A DNA stretch of 64,000 nucleotides from Gonatopus flavifemur (Eukaryota > Arthropoda > Insecta > Hymenoptera > Dryinidae), in contig JAFFJZ010000025.1 of NCBI GenBank assembly GCA_018340375.1, positions 449,501-513,500 on the forward strand, written 5' to 3'. The notes below the pieces were generated by a model. It was not told the origin of the DNA. It worked only from the letters and a program-made list of their open reading frames with translations, and made no database searches. This document shows positions 21,241 to 31,612 of the stretch, piece after piece; position 1 is the first letter of the stretch, and every line of letters begins with the position of its first letter. Both the position numbers and the translations under genes were made by a program.

Positions 21241-21719
21241 GTAAAGATATTTTCCATACAAAGATTGCTATGTGGGCAGTGGCCCATTGAAACTCCAGTA
21301 GTTATTGTTTGTAGAAAAGCTCCGTTCTCGTCTGTACTTTTTGAAATTAGATCACTACATCGTGTCTTGACTTGTATGTATTCTTCTTCATTATACAGGA
21401 GGAATACAATACATCTTCCCTTCAAACGTGCTGTGAATCAATACTATTGATATTTGAAACGATATAATGTATATAATTTTATCCCCTCCTCTTTTGTTCT
21501 TCTGTAATCAAATTTTCTTCTGTAAGATAAATACAATAACGCAATAAATTGAAAGAAACGTATTGTTGTATGAATCTTTAAATTCAACATTCACCCTTCC
21601 GAAAAAGCTTGAAAGTTTGAGTGTTGCCAAGCGACCTGGTTATGTTTTACATTGTATTTTCACATTGTGAAACGTCAAATCTGATAATCCGTCATCTGTC
21701 TAACACATTTCATCTTATC

Positions 21720-21850
21720 ATGTCTAATCCTCCTGATATTGGTGTGAAAAGAAAATTAGAGAAGAATCAATTGGACACTCGTACTGACGATGATGGGTAC
21801 GAATATGAACTGAACGGGAAACGAGTGAATGCGGATAGCGGAACTGTTTT
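21720..21850 (+). CDS. MULE transposase exon 1 (start of FLYWCH domain)
   Basis: The Met at 21720 opens MSNPPDIGVKRKL, and the exon carries DDGYEYELNGKRVNADSGTV, the first half of a FLYWCH finger. A consensus donor GTGAGT follows at 21851, and an acceptor (AATCAACAG) ends at 22099. Splicing joins TTTT to TTACGTGAGATG, giving VFYVRCKKY, which restores the F-[YW]-x-x-C core of the finger. That restoration is the main reason to believe the intron. An upstream in-frame extension to 21621 has no domain. Confidence 0.72.
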
Positions 21851-22099
21851 GTGAGTGCATACTTTTGATTTGATTTATATTTCGAAGCATATTATGTCAA
21901 TTTGAATTTATTAATCATATATTTGACATCATTCGTTATGTTTGATGTATTCTCAAATATATACTCAATTTTGAATGTACTAAATTCTTATCGAGAGTAT
22001 TTTCAGTGATGTGGATGATTCATTCAAAAATTTTTCTGAAGTTCTCAAAAATTTCATATTTCTCATTTATATCTCCAATTTATTATCTCCAATCAACAG

Positions 22100-22227
22100 T
22101 TACGTGAGATGTAAAAAATATATTTCGAATCGAAGTCGAAACTTGACTCGAGTGCATTGCCCAGCAGTTGGGAAAGAAATCAATGATCATATTACAGTCA
22201 CAATTGCTCGCACTCATCCTCCTGAGT
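22100..22227 (+). CDS. MULE transposase exon 2, first half (FLYWCH finger end)
   Basis: The translation YVRCKKYISNRSRNLTRVHC and then PAVGKEINDHITVTIARTHPPE completes the finger: the C...C pair and the terminal H.HPP motif of FLYWCH domains (here THPPE). The exon is cut at 22227 by an inserted MITE, on whose far side the same reading frame resumes. Confidence 0.7.
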
Positions 22228-22616
22228 CTAGGGGTGCACACGAGACTCGCGTCAAGAACTTGGAAAATGATCTATATTCATCATTCTACTGTTTATAAGA
22301 CATGGTTCACTAAACTCAATTGAAGCTTCGCATCAGACGGAACAAATTCGTGACAGGTTTTGATCTTGCAAATGAAAATGATCAAGATCTATATCGAGAT
22401 CTGCATTGAGCGTTGCACCGAGACGAGACGAGACTGACAAACGATACCGGAAGCATATCTTGGTTGATCTTGTTTATGAAATCGGAATGATCGATTATTC
22501 CTTTTCATTAGATACGAAGTCGGAATTCTGTGCGGTAGATACCTCATTGGAACACGTTTAAATTAAGATGATGTATTCTTTTTCAGTCTCGACGAGAATA
22601 TCGTGTGCACCCCTAC
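22228..22616. repeat. hAT-type MITE inside MULE exon 2, with 8-bp target duplication
   Basis: The element begins CTAGGGGTGCACACGAG and ends ATCGTGTGCACCCCTAC, so both ends carry the inverted repeat TAGGGGTGCACACGA. It is flanked by TCCTGAGT (22220-22227) and TCCTGACG (22617-22624), an 8-bp direct repeat with two mismatches, which fits hAT-type integration. Removing the insert rejoins the reading frame of the FLYWCH exon to ELNSQKKYFKDCLKEA. Confidence 0.8.
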
Positions 22617-22730
22617 TCCTGACGAGTTAAATTCGCAAAAAAAATATTTCAAGGATTGTTTGAAAGAAGCTATCAAAATAGAAGGATTACATAAAAATTC
22701 ATCAGTGATATATAATGAAGTAGCTGCAAA
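22617..22730 (+). CDS. MULE transposase exon 2, second half
   Basis: The frame reads PDELNSQKKYFKDCLKEA and then IKIEGLHKNSSVIYNEVAAK, the linker of the family in which a Tyr-Asn-Glu helix precedes the transposase proper. A donor GTAAATT follows at 22731 and an acceptor TATATTTCAG ends at 22810. The join gives VAAK-HKTISRILPYAQVQ without a frame change. Confidence 0.68.
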
Positions 22731-22810
22731 GTAAATTCTGAGAAAAACATTAATTTTTCCCCTTCGCTTTATTATTCAATTTATGCATTTGTACTGACAG
22801 TATATTTCAG

Positions 22811-23159
22811 GCATAAAACCATATCACGTATACTTCCATACGCTCAAGTGCAGAATACAATGTATAAATGGGCTGCTTCTTTACACTCAAACACTGGCAG
22901 AGAACCAAATTTGGAAGAATTCGTTGAACAATTAAATGATCCTGCATGGGCAAATTTTACGAAAGTGGATGAACATGAAATGAGCGCGAAGTATTTACGA
23001 GCGCATGATGATTCACATGCTACGGTTTCCATGGACTTGGATTTTATAAAGGAGTTGCATGGAATTCGAATTTCACATTGTGATGCAACCTCTCGTTCGG
23101 TGCCTAAAATAAAGGATTGGTACCAATTTTTAACTATTCCAGTACAAACGTACGGAATT
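22811..23159 (+). CDS. MULE transposase exon 3 (start of catalytic domain)
   Basis: This 116-residue exon contains RILPYAQVQNTMYKWAASLH, NLEEFVEQLNDPAW, and near its end SMDLDFIKELHGIRISHCDAT followed by DWYQFLTIPVQTYG. In MULE transposases the same order is found: L..L......HVDGTFK...YQLLTI......G. The Asp of HCDAT sits at the place of the first catalytic Asp. It ends at ACGGAATT before GTGAGT (23160). Confidence 0.72.
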
Positions 23160-23252
23160 GTGAGTATAATTTCAATGTGATGATCCAGAAGTTCCACAAA
23201 CAGAACATGGCCACTAAACTTCAAGCCTTCCATACAAATAGAATATTTTTAA

Positions 23253-23504
23253 CACTGGAAAAAAGTTTCTTCCAGTCAAATGAATGTCTATTCGTCCTCT
23301 TTCAAAGGAATATTCCTTAGAATCCACTGGATTTTCTCTGAAACAAAAATAATTTATTTGAATCCAATAAAGTGGTTATTATCATTCATTTGATCCAAAT
23401 GAATTATTTTGGATTCAAAGATTATTCAGATTATTCTAATAAATATTTTTCATGGCAGAGGACAAATGAAAATTCATTTGACTGGAAGGAATTTTTTTTC
23501 AGTG
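23253..23504. repeat. MITE with CACTG...CAGTG ends
   Basis: CACTGGAAAAAAGTTTCTTC with TTCCAGTCAAATGAATGTC at the left pairs with ATTCATTTGACTGGAAGG and AATTTTTTTTCAGTG at the right. Arms are about 50 bp; the middle also folds back (GATCCAAATGAATTATTTTG against CAAAAATAATTTATTTG). It lies in the intron after MULE exon 3. A second element with the same ends is at 45362-45556. Confidence 0.78.
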
Positions 23505-23527
23505 AAGGTGGAAATTTGTATCGTTAA

Positions 23528-23826
23528 GAGGATACCAACTTACCCACCGAGCAAAGTTTCTTTCTACTGAATTACTTGAAACTGAATCCATAAAAGAATC
23601 TGAAATTTCCAGGACTGATGCTTCGAGGCTTTATCCACATCGCTAGAGAGCCCAAATTCCAGATTTCGGAAGAAAAAAATTTTTTTACCGACTGAGAAAA
23701 CAATTTTTTTCCGAAATTCAAAAGGTCTTGAAGCATCATCCCTGAAAATTCCAGATTTCTTCATGAATTTAGTTTCGAGTAATTTGGTAGAAAAAAATTT
23801 TGCTTGGTGGATAAGTTGGTATCCTA
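23528..23826. repeat. hairpin MITE with TTAA-type duplication
   Basis: The left end AGGATACCAACTTACCCACC pairs with the right end GGTGGATAAGTTGGTATCCT, and both arms go on for about 65 bp (CTACTGAATTACTTGAAACT against AGTTTCGAGTAATTTGGTAG). The element is flanked by TTAA(G) at 23524-23528 and TTAA(G) at 23827-23831. A TTAA duplication is the hallmark of piggyBac integration, so this may be a piggyBac-mobilised MITE. Confidence 0.72.
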
Positions 23827-24099
23827 TTAAGGTGATGCCAGTGGTTCCCGACCGGGCACGTTGGTTAGATAAGGACACGCTCATGTGATAGAAAGAGAGG
23901 TTTGATACCATTGCTGATATACACTTAAGGGCACTTTGTATACGTCACAGTTATACATGTATCCACCAGAAGCACGCAAAAATGAAACTGTAACATACGA
24001 AACGTACACCGACATGTATTTTTTCACCACGGGATAAGGTCTGGCTGAAATCTTTTGATTCTATCAGATCATTTGCGTACTTTTGGTCCTCTTATAGTA

Positions 24100-24450
24100 G
24101 CAACTGTAAAATATATGGCATGCTCCAAAGAGAATTCCCTGGAGGAAAAGTTTTTCTGAAAATCTCTGGAATTTTCAAACATATTTTTCAGTGAACAATG
24201 TCTCATAAGATTCCAAAAACGTTACAGTTTTTCAGAGATACCCATCGATATTCAGAGGAATTTTTATTGAAAAAATGTGTCAAATAAGTGGGAGTTCTTC
24301 ATGATTTATCGGAGATTTTCAAAGTTTGAAAAAATTCGCAAAGTTTCTCAGAGTTTTCCAATGGTTTTAAGATTTTTCCAGAGTTTGTCAGTGACATTCA
24401 GAGTTTTCCAAATGTAGTCAGAGAAATTTTCAGAGATTCTGAGGTAACTT
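24100..24450. repeat. degenerate repeats of a CAGAGTTTTCC-type word
   Basis: Words of the form TCAGAGTTTTCCA, CCAGAGTTTGTCAGTG and TTTTCAGAGATTCTGAG recur at irregular spacing. There is no open frame and no clear period. The stretch 11700-11960 is similar in word content. Confidence 0.4.
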
Positions 24451-24586
24451 CTCTTCACCAGTGAGTGGATGAAGAGAATTTATCTGCCAATTACACTCAA
24501 CTTGAAATCATACTCAATTTTATTCTTTCATTCTCCTTTCCATTTCATTATTTTATTCGGTCTTGTTGGCGGAAATGCCAAGAAGT

Positions 24587-24822
24587 CCCTGGTTAAAAAA
24601 AATCCGTTGATTCTTGCCAAATCTCATCAAGTTACAGTTGAATTTTAACAATATTCTGACCCCAGTGATTTCTCAATGAAATTTTATGAATAAAATAAAT
24701 TCTTTCAATATAAATCTGATTGAATCCCACCAAATTTCATCGAATGGAAATTTCCGGCCAATGTTCCGGCCAAATCTCATGAAATTTCATTTCTCAGACT
24801 CAATACATTTTTTAATCAGGGG
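24587..24822. repeat. MITE, ~236 bp
   Basis: The left end CCCTGGTTAAAAAAAATCCG pairs with the right end CATTTTTTAATCAGGGG, and CCAAATCTCATCAAGTT pairs in part with CCGGCCAAATCTCATGAAATTTC further in. The two arms are more diverged than in the neighbouring MITEs, so this is probably an older insertion. Confidence 0.6.
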
Positions 24823-25000
24823 TGGAAAAAATTGGATTCAGAGTGAAACTGCTTTTACCTACTATTATATGAGGTTTTGGTCAATTTCAATTTGCTTCTA
24901 TATCTACCATTTGTAGCAAAAGTCTAATACCTATTGAACGGATTCCGAAATTACCTCAATGAGTAGTATTGGTACATGTAATGACACAGATTTTTATTAG

Positions 25001-25250
25001 GTCAGAAAATTTCTTTCAATAGCCTGTACCTGGTCTCTTCGCTCTGATGAGCAATGAAACCGAAGACCTTTACTTCACCGTTTTCAAGTATTTTTATGAA
25101 ACAGCATTGAGCATATTCATGTTCCCACTGAATATCATGTGCGATTTTGGAATCCCAGAACGGAATGCGTTGAAGAAGGTTTTTTCGGATGTTACAATCA
25201 ATGGCTGCTTGTTCCATTTCGCACAAGTAACTCATCATGTAGAATGATTA
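25001..25250 (+). pseudogene. MULE transposase exon 4 (second catalytic block)
   Basis: After an acceptor-like TTTTTATTAG the plus-strand frame gives PVPGLFALMSNETEDLY, then SIFMFPLNIMCDFGIPERNA, then VTINGCLFHFAQVTHH. This fits the MULE core P..+.LM..+TE..Y, C.DFE.A...A, and GC.FHF.QA, with Gly where Glu is usual after CDF. The Cys and His of GCLFHF remain. The minus-strand frame 25002-25238 is the shadow of this exon. Confidence 0.72.
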
Positions 25251-25419
25251 AATTTAGTACTTCTAGGAAAAACTATTATCCGAATCATATTCATATATCA
25301 CCTAAATACTGTCTAATAGCACGCGGATAATATTAAAATTAAATCTACTTATAATATTCCATCACTACCCCAACAGTACACATACCGATATCCCCATGTA
25401 AAATTCACGGAGCTACACG

Positions 25420-25969
25420 TCGATACCTTTTCGGCAAAACGTCGTAAGCGACATTTCAATCGAACTTTTTCCTAGAGATCGACCGAAATTTTTTGCCGAA
25501 ACTGACTAAAATTGGAGCTCTGATTATTGGTTTCGAAAAAAACTTGGTATTTGACGTTGAAAGTGTAGATAAACTCCTCAATAATGCAATTATCACACTT
25601 AAGATCACATATAAATGTGATTAATGAAATAATTTCGATTTTCGGTTCAAATTTTCGGCTAATGCTTGTCGGCCGAAATTGTAAACCGAAAATCGCGAGT
25701 ATTTTGTTAATTACAATGGAATGTGATCGTAAGTATGATAATTGGATTATTAAGGAGCTCGTCGACACTTCAAACGTCCAGTCCTAAGTTTTTTTCGAAA
25801 CCAATAATCACAACTCCAATTTTAATCATTTTCGGCAAAAATTTTCGGTCGATCTCTACTTTTTCCAGTATTATTTTTGGCGTCCTGATCATCAAGAAGG
25901 ACCAAGAATACAAAAAACCGGAATTCGATTAAAATTTCGCTTACGCTGTTTTGCAAAGAAGGTATCGAA
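25420..25969. mobile_element. foldback element, ~550 bp
   Basis: The left end CGATACCTTTTCGGCAAAAC then GTCGTAAGCGACATTTCAAT pairs with the right end GCGAAATTTTAATCGAATTC complement region (CGCTTACGCTGTTTTGCAAA, GAAGGTATCG). Inside, TAGAGATCGACCGAAATTTT pairs with AAAATTTTCGGTCGATCTCT and GATTATTGGTTTCGAAAAAA pairs with TTTTTTTCGAAACCAATAAT. About 50 bp near 25870-25925 interrupts the right arm. Open frames on both strands mirror each other and are not genes. Confidence 0.8.
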
Positions 25970-26225
25970 TTCATTCACTTAGAGATCATTGATATGCGAC
26001 AAAGATATCTGTGAGTATGCTGTTGAGGATTGGAGTGGTTGGGTATCTTCAAAAGGCATCCTTCATCCTCGATACATGATGATTCTCCTTGTGTTACTGA
26101 AGTTTAGATTGAATGTTCTTAATTTCATGTGATGATCTTGTTCTATGAGTTATCAATCTTCCCATATAGGCACTTCTGAGGAGATGTAAGAAAACAGGCC
26201 TGCAAAAAAAATATCGAAATTAGAA

Positions 26226-26525
26226 GAGGAGAAAAAAATGGATGCGAATTTGATAATCAGAAAAATCATCGCCAGTGCATTTTTACCTGACGATAAAATT
26301 GTCACAAGTGTTGAAATCATCAAAACGGAAGCGTATGTATTTTTCGGAGAATTATTTGATCCTTTTTTTGCATATTTTGAGGAGTTTTGGATAAAAAAAA
26401 ATCCAACCGACAGGCTTTTCATTATTCAAACTTGCTGATTATACTAATAATCAGTCGGAAACGCTTCATAGAACATTCAATATCATGTTCAGAAAATCAC
26501 AAAGTCCATGGAAATGGATAAGTAA
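26226..26525 (+). pseudogene. MULE transposase exon 5 (C-terminal region), frameshifted
   Basis: The frame 26238-26438 gives IIASAFLPDDKIVTSVEII and FFAYFEEFWIKKN, matching the C-terminal MULE pattern LAF+P...V...FE.L ... L.Y.E..WIG. After one frameshift, 26446-26525 gives NNQSETLHRTFNIMFRKS and PWKWISK, matching the NN.VE..H..F....HP.IW.FI block that carries the last catalytic Glu (here NNQSE). A donor-like GTAAGT follows at 26520. Confidence 0.65.
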
Positions 26526-26564
26526 GTACGATTCGTGTTGGATTTTACTACCCATAGGGGATAT

Positions 26565-26751
26565 TTACGTTGCCTCTTCATGGAAGGTGAAGAAAGGGAA
26601 CGGGGAGTGCAACGTGGTACAACGTACAACGGAGAAACAGAGTAGAGGCAACGGGGAAATTTCCGCAGCATTTGCATTTGTTTCCCTGTTGTAACACGTT
26701 GTATTCCTCGTCCCTTTCTTCACCCTTCACTCCACCAACAGGCGACGTGAT
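26565..26751. repeat. hairpin MITE, ~187 bp
   Basis: The left arm ACGTTGCCTCTTCATGGAAG with GTGAAGAAAGGGAACGGGGA pairs with the right arm, whose complement is ACGTCGCCTGTTGGTGGAGT and GAAGGGTGAAGAAAGGGACG. The arms are close to 60 bp. It sits between two MULE exons. Confidence 0.75.
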
Positions 26752-26809
26752 TCCATCGGCGACTATGAAGTCTGGATAGCACCATGATCATGTGTTCTGA
26801 TATGATACA

Positions 26810-28281
26810 CAGGGGCGTCTTTACGTTTTCGCCGCCGAGGGGCTGATAATATTTCGCCGCCCCCAACCTGAGCTGAATTAATATTTTCAATCATTCTCTC
26901 AGGTGTATTCATGTGATTTGGAAACTATGTCATATAACTCGAAACAATATATTATTTAATAAAACTTTGACACATTCAACAGGATTAAACATTTAGCATT
27001 ATAAACTATTGGTAACCTACATTTCCTTAATCGAAAAAAATATCGGAATTATTGAATAAACTTATCCGTCTGATCAGAAACTTTTATATAAGTGTATAGG
27101 ATCACCGAGGTACCGGAATTAAAGCTCTAGAGGTGCCAAGATCGAATAGTGATTTTGAATAAAAATTTCAGAATTTTTCCTCAAATCTGAGAGTATTTCT
27201 TAAAATTTGAGAATATTTCTGAAGTTTGTAATAAAGATAAAACGGTCCATATTTCTGTTGAATTTTACTTGAAAATTGATGACAGATTCTGAATACCTAA
27301 CAAAGAATAGAAAGAAAATATGAACTTTCCAAAAGTCGCACATTAAATTTTACAAATTGTATTTCAGGAAAATTCCAGGAAAATCTTCCCGTTGGAAAGA
27401 TTATAACGATATGCTTGCCGATGAAAAGGGAAATGCGAACTTGTGAAAGAGGTTAAATTGCTACCTGGAGAAATTTGTTTGAATCAAATAAAAAATACAT
27501 AATGAAAATTCATTCATTTAAAAAAAAATTTCATCAATTCAAAAAACTTTGACAGCAGATTGATACGTAAATTATTTCCGTGAATTTCCGTCGCATAGCA
27601 ATTCATAAGAAAATGTTCTTATTATGAAACACTATGGATTTTGCAACAGGATATTCATAAGTAAACCATGAAGTCCTATGAATTTCTGTTTATGATTCAT
27701 CATGTATCCCCATGAACATACATTCATGAGCAGAAATTCATAGGACTCTGTGGTTGACTTATGAATATCGTGTTGCAAAATCCATAGTGTTTCATAATAA
27801 GAACATTTTCTTATGAATTGCTATGACACTTGAACCAGGGTGAGGAATAGAACAGTTCAAACAACCATACACGGCAGTTTGATGAGTTCATGCACAAATC
27901 GTGTTCGAATGCATCCAACTTCCGTACATACACTTTAAATTCCAATGTTTTATTTTGATACACTCAGAGTTTGAAGCCTGTAGTCGCTTTTAAAACGCTT
28001 CAGAGCATGTAAATATATCCATAAAATGGATTACATGTCCAATTATCAAATACTTAATCTGAGTTATCAACACATTTGTATACTTTTAAGTGTTTAACAA
28101 GTGAGTAAATGATTTAAATACTGTGAATATATCAACATAAAATACTTGAATTCACATTCTCCGCTCCCTTTGTGCTCGAACGCATTCGATAACTGGAAAA
28201 AAACTTCTATAATTCTGCCGCCCCCTGAAATTCGCCGCCCTGGGCTATAGACCCTTGAGCCACCCCCCAAAGACGTCCCTG
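26810..28281. mobile_element. non-autonomous hAT element with exact 8-bp target duplication
   Basis: The element starts CAGGGGCGTCTTTACGTTTT and ends with the complement of CAGGGACGTCTTTGGGGGG. Both ends also carry GCCGCCC-rich blocks (TTCGCCGCCCCCAACC on the left, AATTCGCCGCCCTGGGC on the right). It is flanked on both sides by ATGATACA (26802-26809 and 28282-28289), an exact 8-bp duplication as made by hAT transposases. The CAGGG.CG ends are common in hAT families. The interior has no transposase and holds another hairpin MITE. The insertion splits the last part of the MULE gene. Confidence 0.88.
27594..27825. repeat. near-perfect hairpin MITE inside the hAT element
   Basis: The left arm CATAGCAATTCATAAGAAAA, TGTTCTTATTATGAAACACT, ATGGATTTTGCAACA pairs base for base with the right arm TGTTGCAAAATCCATAGTGT, TTCATAATAAGAACATTTTC, TTATGAATTGCTATG. 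Arms are about 100 bp and almost identical, so this is one of the youngest insertions in the window. Confidence 0.88.
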
Positions 28282-28299
28282 ATGATACATTAATGATTG

Positions 28300-28600
28300 T
28301 TTTAGAAATCCTAATGAATGTGCATAAGAATGCTCGCACAAAATATTTGACGAAGCAAACAAGTGTTGTCTTTCAACGAAAAAAGAAAAATACACTCATG
28401 ATGTCAAAGATTCAGCGAGTGCAGGAACGTATGCATGGGTGCATTATCCATTGAAAATTTCATAGAAAAGCTGAGTGGGGAGTTGAAAAACTGTACCTAT
28501 GAGATGGCATACCAAATGGAAGATGACGCGTCTGAAGAATCTGCAGAATCTGAAAGTGAAAATAATGAAAATCAAGATATGAGTGAGTCATTGGTCTTTA
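28300..28600 (+). pseudogene. MULE transposase C-terminal region, two frames
   Basis: One frame gives LEILMNVHKNARTKYLTKQ and VVFQRKKKNTLMMSKIQRVQ, like the basic, Tyr/Arg-rich tail of MULE transposases, and ends at 28470. A second frame takes over near 28440 with LSIENFIEKLSGELKNC and an acidic Ser/Glu/Asn-rich tail (EESAESESENNENQ). A donor-like GTGAGT at 28580 may join to the exon at 28628. Confidence 0.5.
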
Positions 28601-28627
28601 TGTAAACGGATTAATCATTTATTCCAG

Positions 28628-28772
28628 ATCATAAAATGATGAATCCAGACAGCACACCAAAAAATTCTTTAATACAATCCAAATTTCCCAATTCTTTCGA
28701 AGCTCTATATTTCTTGAACAATTTGGAAGAAATTCTATCTTCTGGACAATCTGGATTCCTCTTCGAATCACT
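28628..28772 (+). pseudogene. possible last exon of the MULE gene
   Basis: An acceptor TTTATTCCAG precedes NHKMMNPDSTPKNSLIQSK and FPNSFEALYFLNNLEEILSS, and a GTAAGT follows at 28772. The reading frame agrees with the upstream donor. I do not recognise the translation. The assignment rests on position and splice signals only. Confidence 0.35.
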
Positions 28773-28779
28773 GTAAGTA

Positions 28780-30380
28780 CTTCTCTAAGAATTTCTCAAC
28801 AACCACGAAGAATTCGTGGAACGTGCGTTCCTGTTCCATATTTCCGGACATCAATGTACTTTTGCTATCTGGTCAAAGTTCTGCTCAGGTTTTTTACTCA
28901 CAGCCAAGTCCGTGGAGAACTTCTATTCCGTCTCTCTCCTCTCTCCCTCTTTCTCTCTCTCTGTCCACTTCAACATTCGAGAGTTTTTTCTACGTTTCAA
29001 GTTGTAAGTGAACTTTACAACATCGCACTATAATGAGTCATTTTCACAGACATTCCGATGCCATCAACGTCGACTGCTTTGATTCTCACTAGGAGTCAGG
29101 AAAGTACGCAGAGAGTCCTGAAATCGGGGAAAAAAGTCCTGCTGACGTTTTCAAGAACTTCAGATGGTTCAAAAATCATTGAACTCGATAAGGCTCCATC
29201 AAATAATTGAAAAGATAGGAACATCCAATGTTTTTGTTCAATGGAATAATTATATCGTCCAGTTACTCCAGCTATTCCAGAGAATACGTCAATTCGGTGA
29301 TGTTTTTTTCATTTGTTCGTGTTTGGAATCCGGAATAAATATGAGATGAAATATAAGATTTGACTATTTGGCATTCTGAATGGTGTTATGGTGAATAGTA
29401 AAACAATGTTGTTTTTTACCTGACATATCTTATTTTTCAAGCTGAGGTCTGATCCTGGATAGCGAATGGAATTCAACAAAAGTGCTATGAGGACTCATGA
29501 GCTCCCAATGTAATTCTTCAAGAATAACCGGAATGTTCTGAAGGTATTAATTTAGACTGTGCAATGTATTCGTCAATGTCACTATTACCGCCCTGTAAAA
29601 ACGGAATCATTTGAACCGATTGATGGTGCAAATCTCTGATTGAAAACGATTCAAACTTATTTAGAATCATTTAATTTTCGAGCAGCTGATTCGAAATCTG
29701 CACATTTCTCCCTAGGAACATTTCATTTCAATAAGAACCAATCATTTTAATGATTTCTTTTTTACAGGCCGAGTTCCCCGAATATTCGGTTTGTACTCCT
29801 ACAGAACTGATGCCGAACTATTTGAACGAAGTAGTTTTTCCGAAATAAATAAACCTTTTTCCATCCTGTAATAACTCTGACGGAAATCACAGAAGATTAA
29901 ACCGATTATGATGACATTTTTATTTTCAAATATACATTGAACCCAAGAAACACTTTGAAAACAGTTTGTACTGTGGTGTGAGGTTATAAATTCATTAAAG
30001 TTTTGGTCAGACTTTTTTCAGAGTTTTTTGATTCGTTCTCAGGAAAATAAAAACGGAATGCGCTCTGAAAAAACTCTGACGCGGGTGTAATGAATTTCTA
30101 ACATCTTTATGAATATTTGAGAAAAAATTTTCCATATTCAAACACGTTTCCACATATGATATGTGGATATACTATATACATGTCTTTAAAGGATGTTTAA
30201 AATGACAAAAAACTCCGATTCAGCTGGTATCATCAATAAACCAGTCGAGGGTCTTTGTTCTATATTCGCTGTTTCCAGGAGAATCCGATCGCACGAGAAT
30301 TCAAAAACACCATATTCCTATAACAATGATCAGAGTAACCCATTTTATTATGTCTCTTATCTTTGAAATTATTCGAAAGA
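28780..30380. other. no gene recognised; short CT-rich microsatellite and small hairpin
   Basis: A run of CTCTCTCCTCTCTCCCTC and TTTCTCTCTCTCTG lies at 28930-28967. At 28857-28872 TTTTGCTATCTGG is identical to the end of the MITE at 14454, perhaps a solo end. At 30008-30080 TCAGACTTTTTTCAGAG faces CTCTGAAAAAACTCTGA. Otherwise I see nothing. Confidence 0.35.
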
Positions 30381-30388
30381 ATTATCTC

Positions 30389-30622
30389 AATTGAAGGGTC
30401 GACGGTCTAAACCTGTTAACTGATATTTCAGAAATTTTACACGGCGAAGAGAAGACGTTGGCATTTCTTTGATTTTTGATATTTTCCCAGTCTATGAAAA
30501 GTTTTGTTACTTCCAAATTTCAGATCATTTGAATGAAAATTGAAAGATCTGGATCAACTTTTCTTCGCCGTGTAAAATATCTGAAATGTCAGTTAACAGG
30601 TTTAGACCGTCGACCCTTCAAT
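30389..30622. repeat. hairpin MITE, 234 bp
   Basis: The left arm AATTGAAGGGTCGACGGTCT, AAACCTGTTAACTGATATTT, CAGAAATTTTACACGGCGAA pairs with the right arm TTCGCCGTGTAAAATATCTG, AAATGTCAGTTAACAGGTTT, AGACCGTCGACCCTTCAATT. Arms are about 68 bp with few mismatches. Confidence 0.88.
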
Positions 30623-30849
30623 TCATCGTTTTGATATTCAAGATGTTTTTCTTAGTCAATTAGAAAAGTTAGACTTACACCCTCCACGTCCACGTCACGT
30701 GCTGTGCTGAGGAATACAAACGACGATATACTGATAGAAATTTCTGGCATCGAACCATCAACAAACTCAAGTGGAAAATGGTATTGTTCTCACAATTTGT
30801 TGAGAGCCTGAGAAAAATCGATTTTATAAAATAAATTAATGGAAAAATG

Positions 30850-31445
30850 AAAATTGAATAGTACAAGAAATGCAAATATAGAAATGTCTTACTTGACCAT
30901 CAAAAGACTGACATTGGAAGCACTCTTTCAAGGTCGAGGAATGATACATTTCTTCTGTGGAATAGTTCCTCTTGATTTCCACCTAATTTGGAGTGTCTGT
31001 TGATCTTTTTCTTCATTTTTTTTTCACTATCACTCACTATTAGTTATCATGTACACAGTTTCACGTATATTTTCGGCATTTTGAGAAGGACCACCAAACA
31101 AATTTATATGCAAACCATTGAACCACATACAATGACTTTCTTCTTACAATCTACTTTCATATTGAGGTTACGATTAACCACGATTAAGATTTTGAATGTC
31201 TTAGGTCAATTTATAACCTATTTGTCAATTTCACGTTGTTTATGGTATTTTGATTGTCAACACGTAACCTTTGAAACGTAAGACCTTCACGTTTTCACTA
31301 TCATGAAATGTTCAATACAAGACCTGGTACTCACTATCAATTTCACACCTTCTAACTCCAGACTTCCGGTTTCCAACTTTTTACAATCCGAAGGTCTTCC
31401 ATATATCCGTTTTTACGCCGGAAAACACATTCTGCAATCTCAATA
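30850..31445 (-). repeat. repeat unit B, copy 2 (inverted)
   Basis: The minus strand matches the plus strand of 19220-19825 across about 600 bp, including TCTGTTGATCTTTTTCTTCA-complement, GGTCCTTCTCAAAATGCCGA, TAAACAACGTG.AATTGACAA and TGAGTACCAGGTCTTGTATT. The order of units here (B then A, reading right to left A then B) is the same as around the mariner at 17870-19825. Confidence 0.8.
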
Positions 31446-31612
31446 CACTTCAGTTTCCCATATCTGATCGATGTAACGGATTCAAACTTTCTGGTATCCT
31501 TGAATTTGAAATGAAATGATTCTGGCTTCTCTGCAGTTCATGTATAGGTCCCTCTTGATGATAAGCTCCGTCATAAGGGTCAAACAGGCCTCGAACAACC
31601 GCTATAATCAAA

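Larger units (their letters stand above)
21720..28772 (+). mobile_element. MULE (Mutator-like) transposon with FLYWCH-type finger, interrupted by later insertions
   Basis: Exon-like pieces of one plus-strand transposase gene lie in the right order at 21720-21850, 22100-22227 plus 22617-22730, 22811-23159, 25001-25250, 26226-26525, 28300-28600 and 28628-28772. Between them sit spliceosomal introns and at least seven separate repeat insertions. An N-terminal FLYWCH-like zinc finger, a DxT block, a CDF block with GCxFHF, and a C-terminal NN.xE..H block identify a MULE transposase. Terminal inverted repeats could not be found by eye. The gene is broken by several frameshifts. Confidence 0.75.

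Noticed and set aside
25472..25932. Open frames on both strands (25472-25768, 25584-25787, 25723-25932)
   Set aside because: They are mirror translations of the palindromic foldback and contain the same residues in each other.
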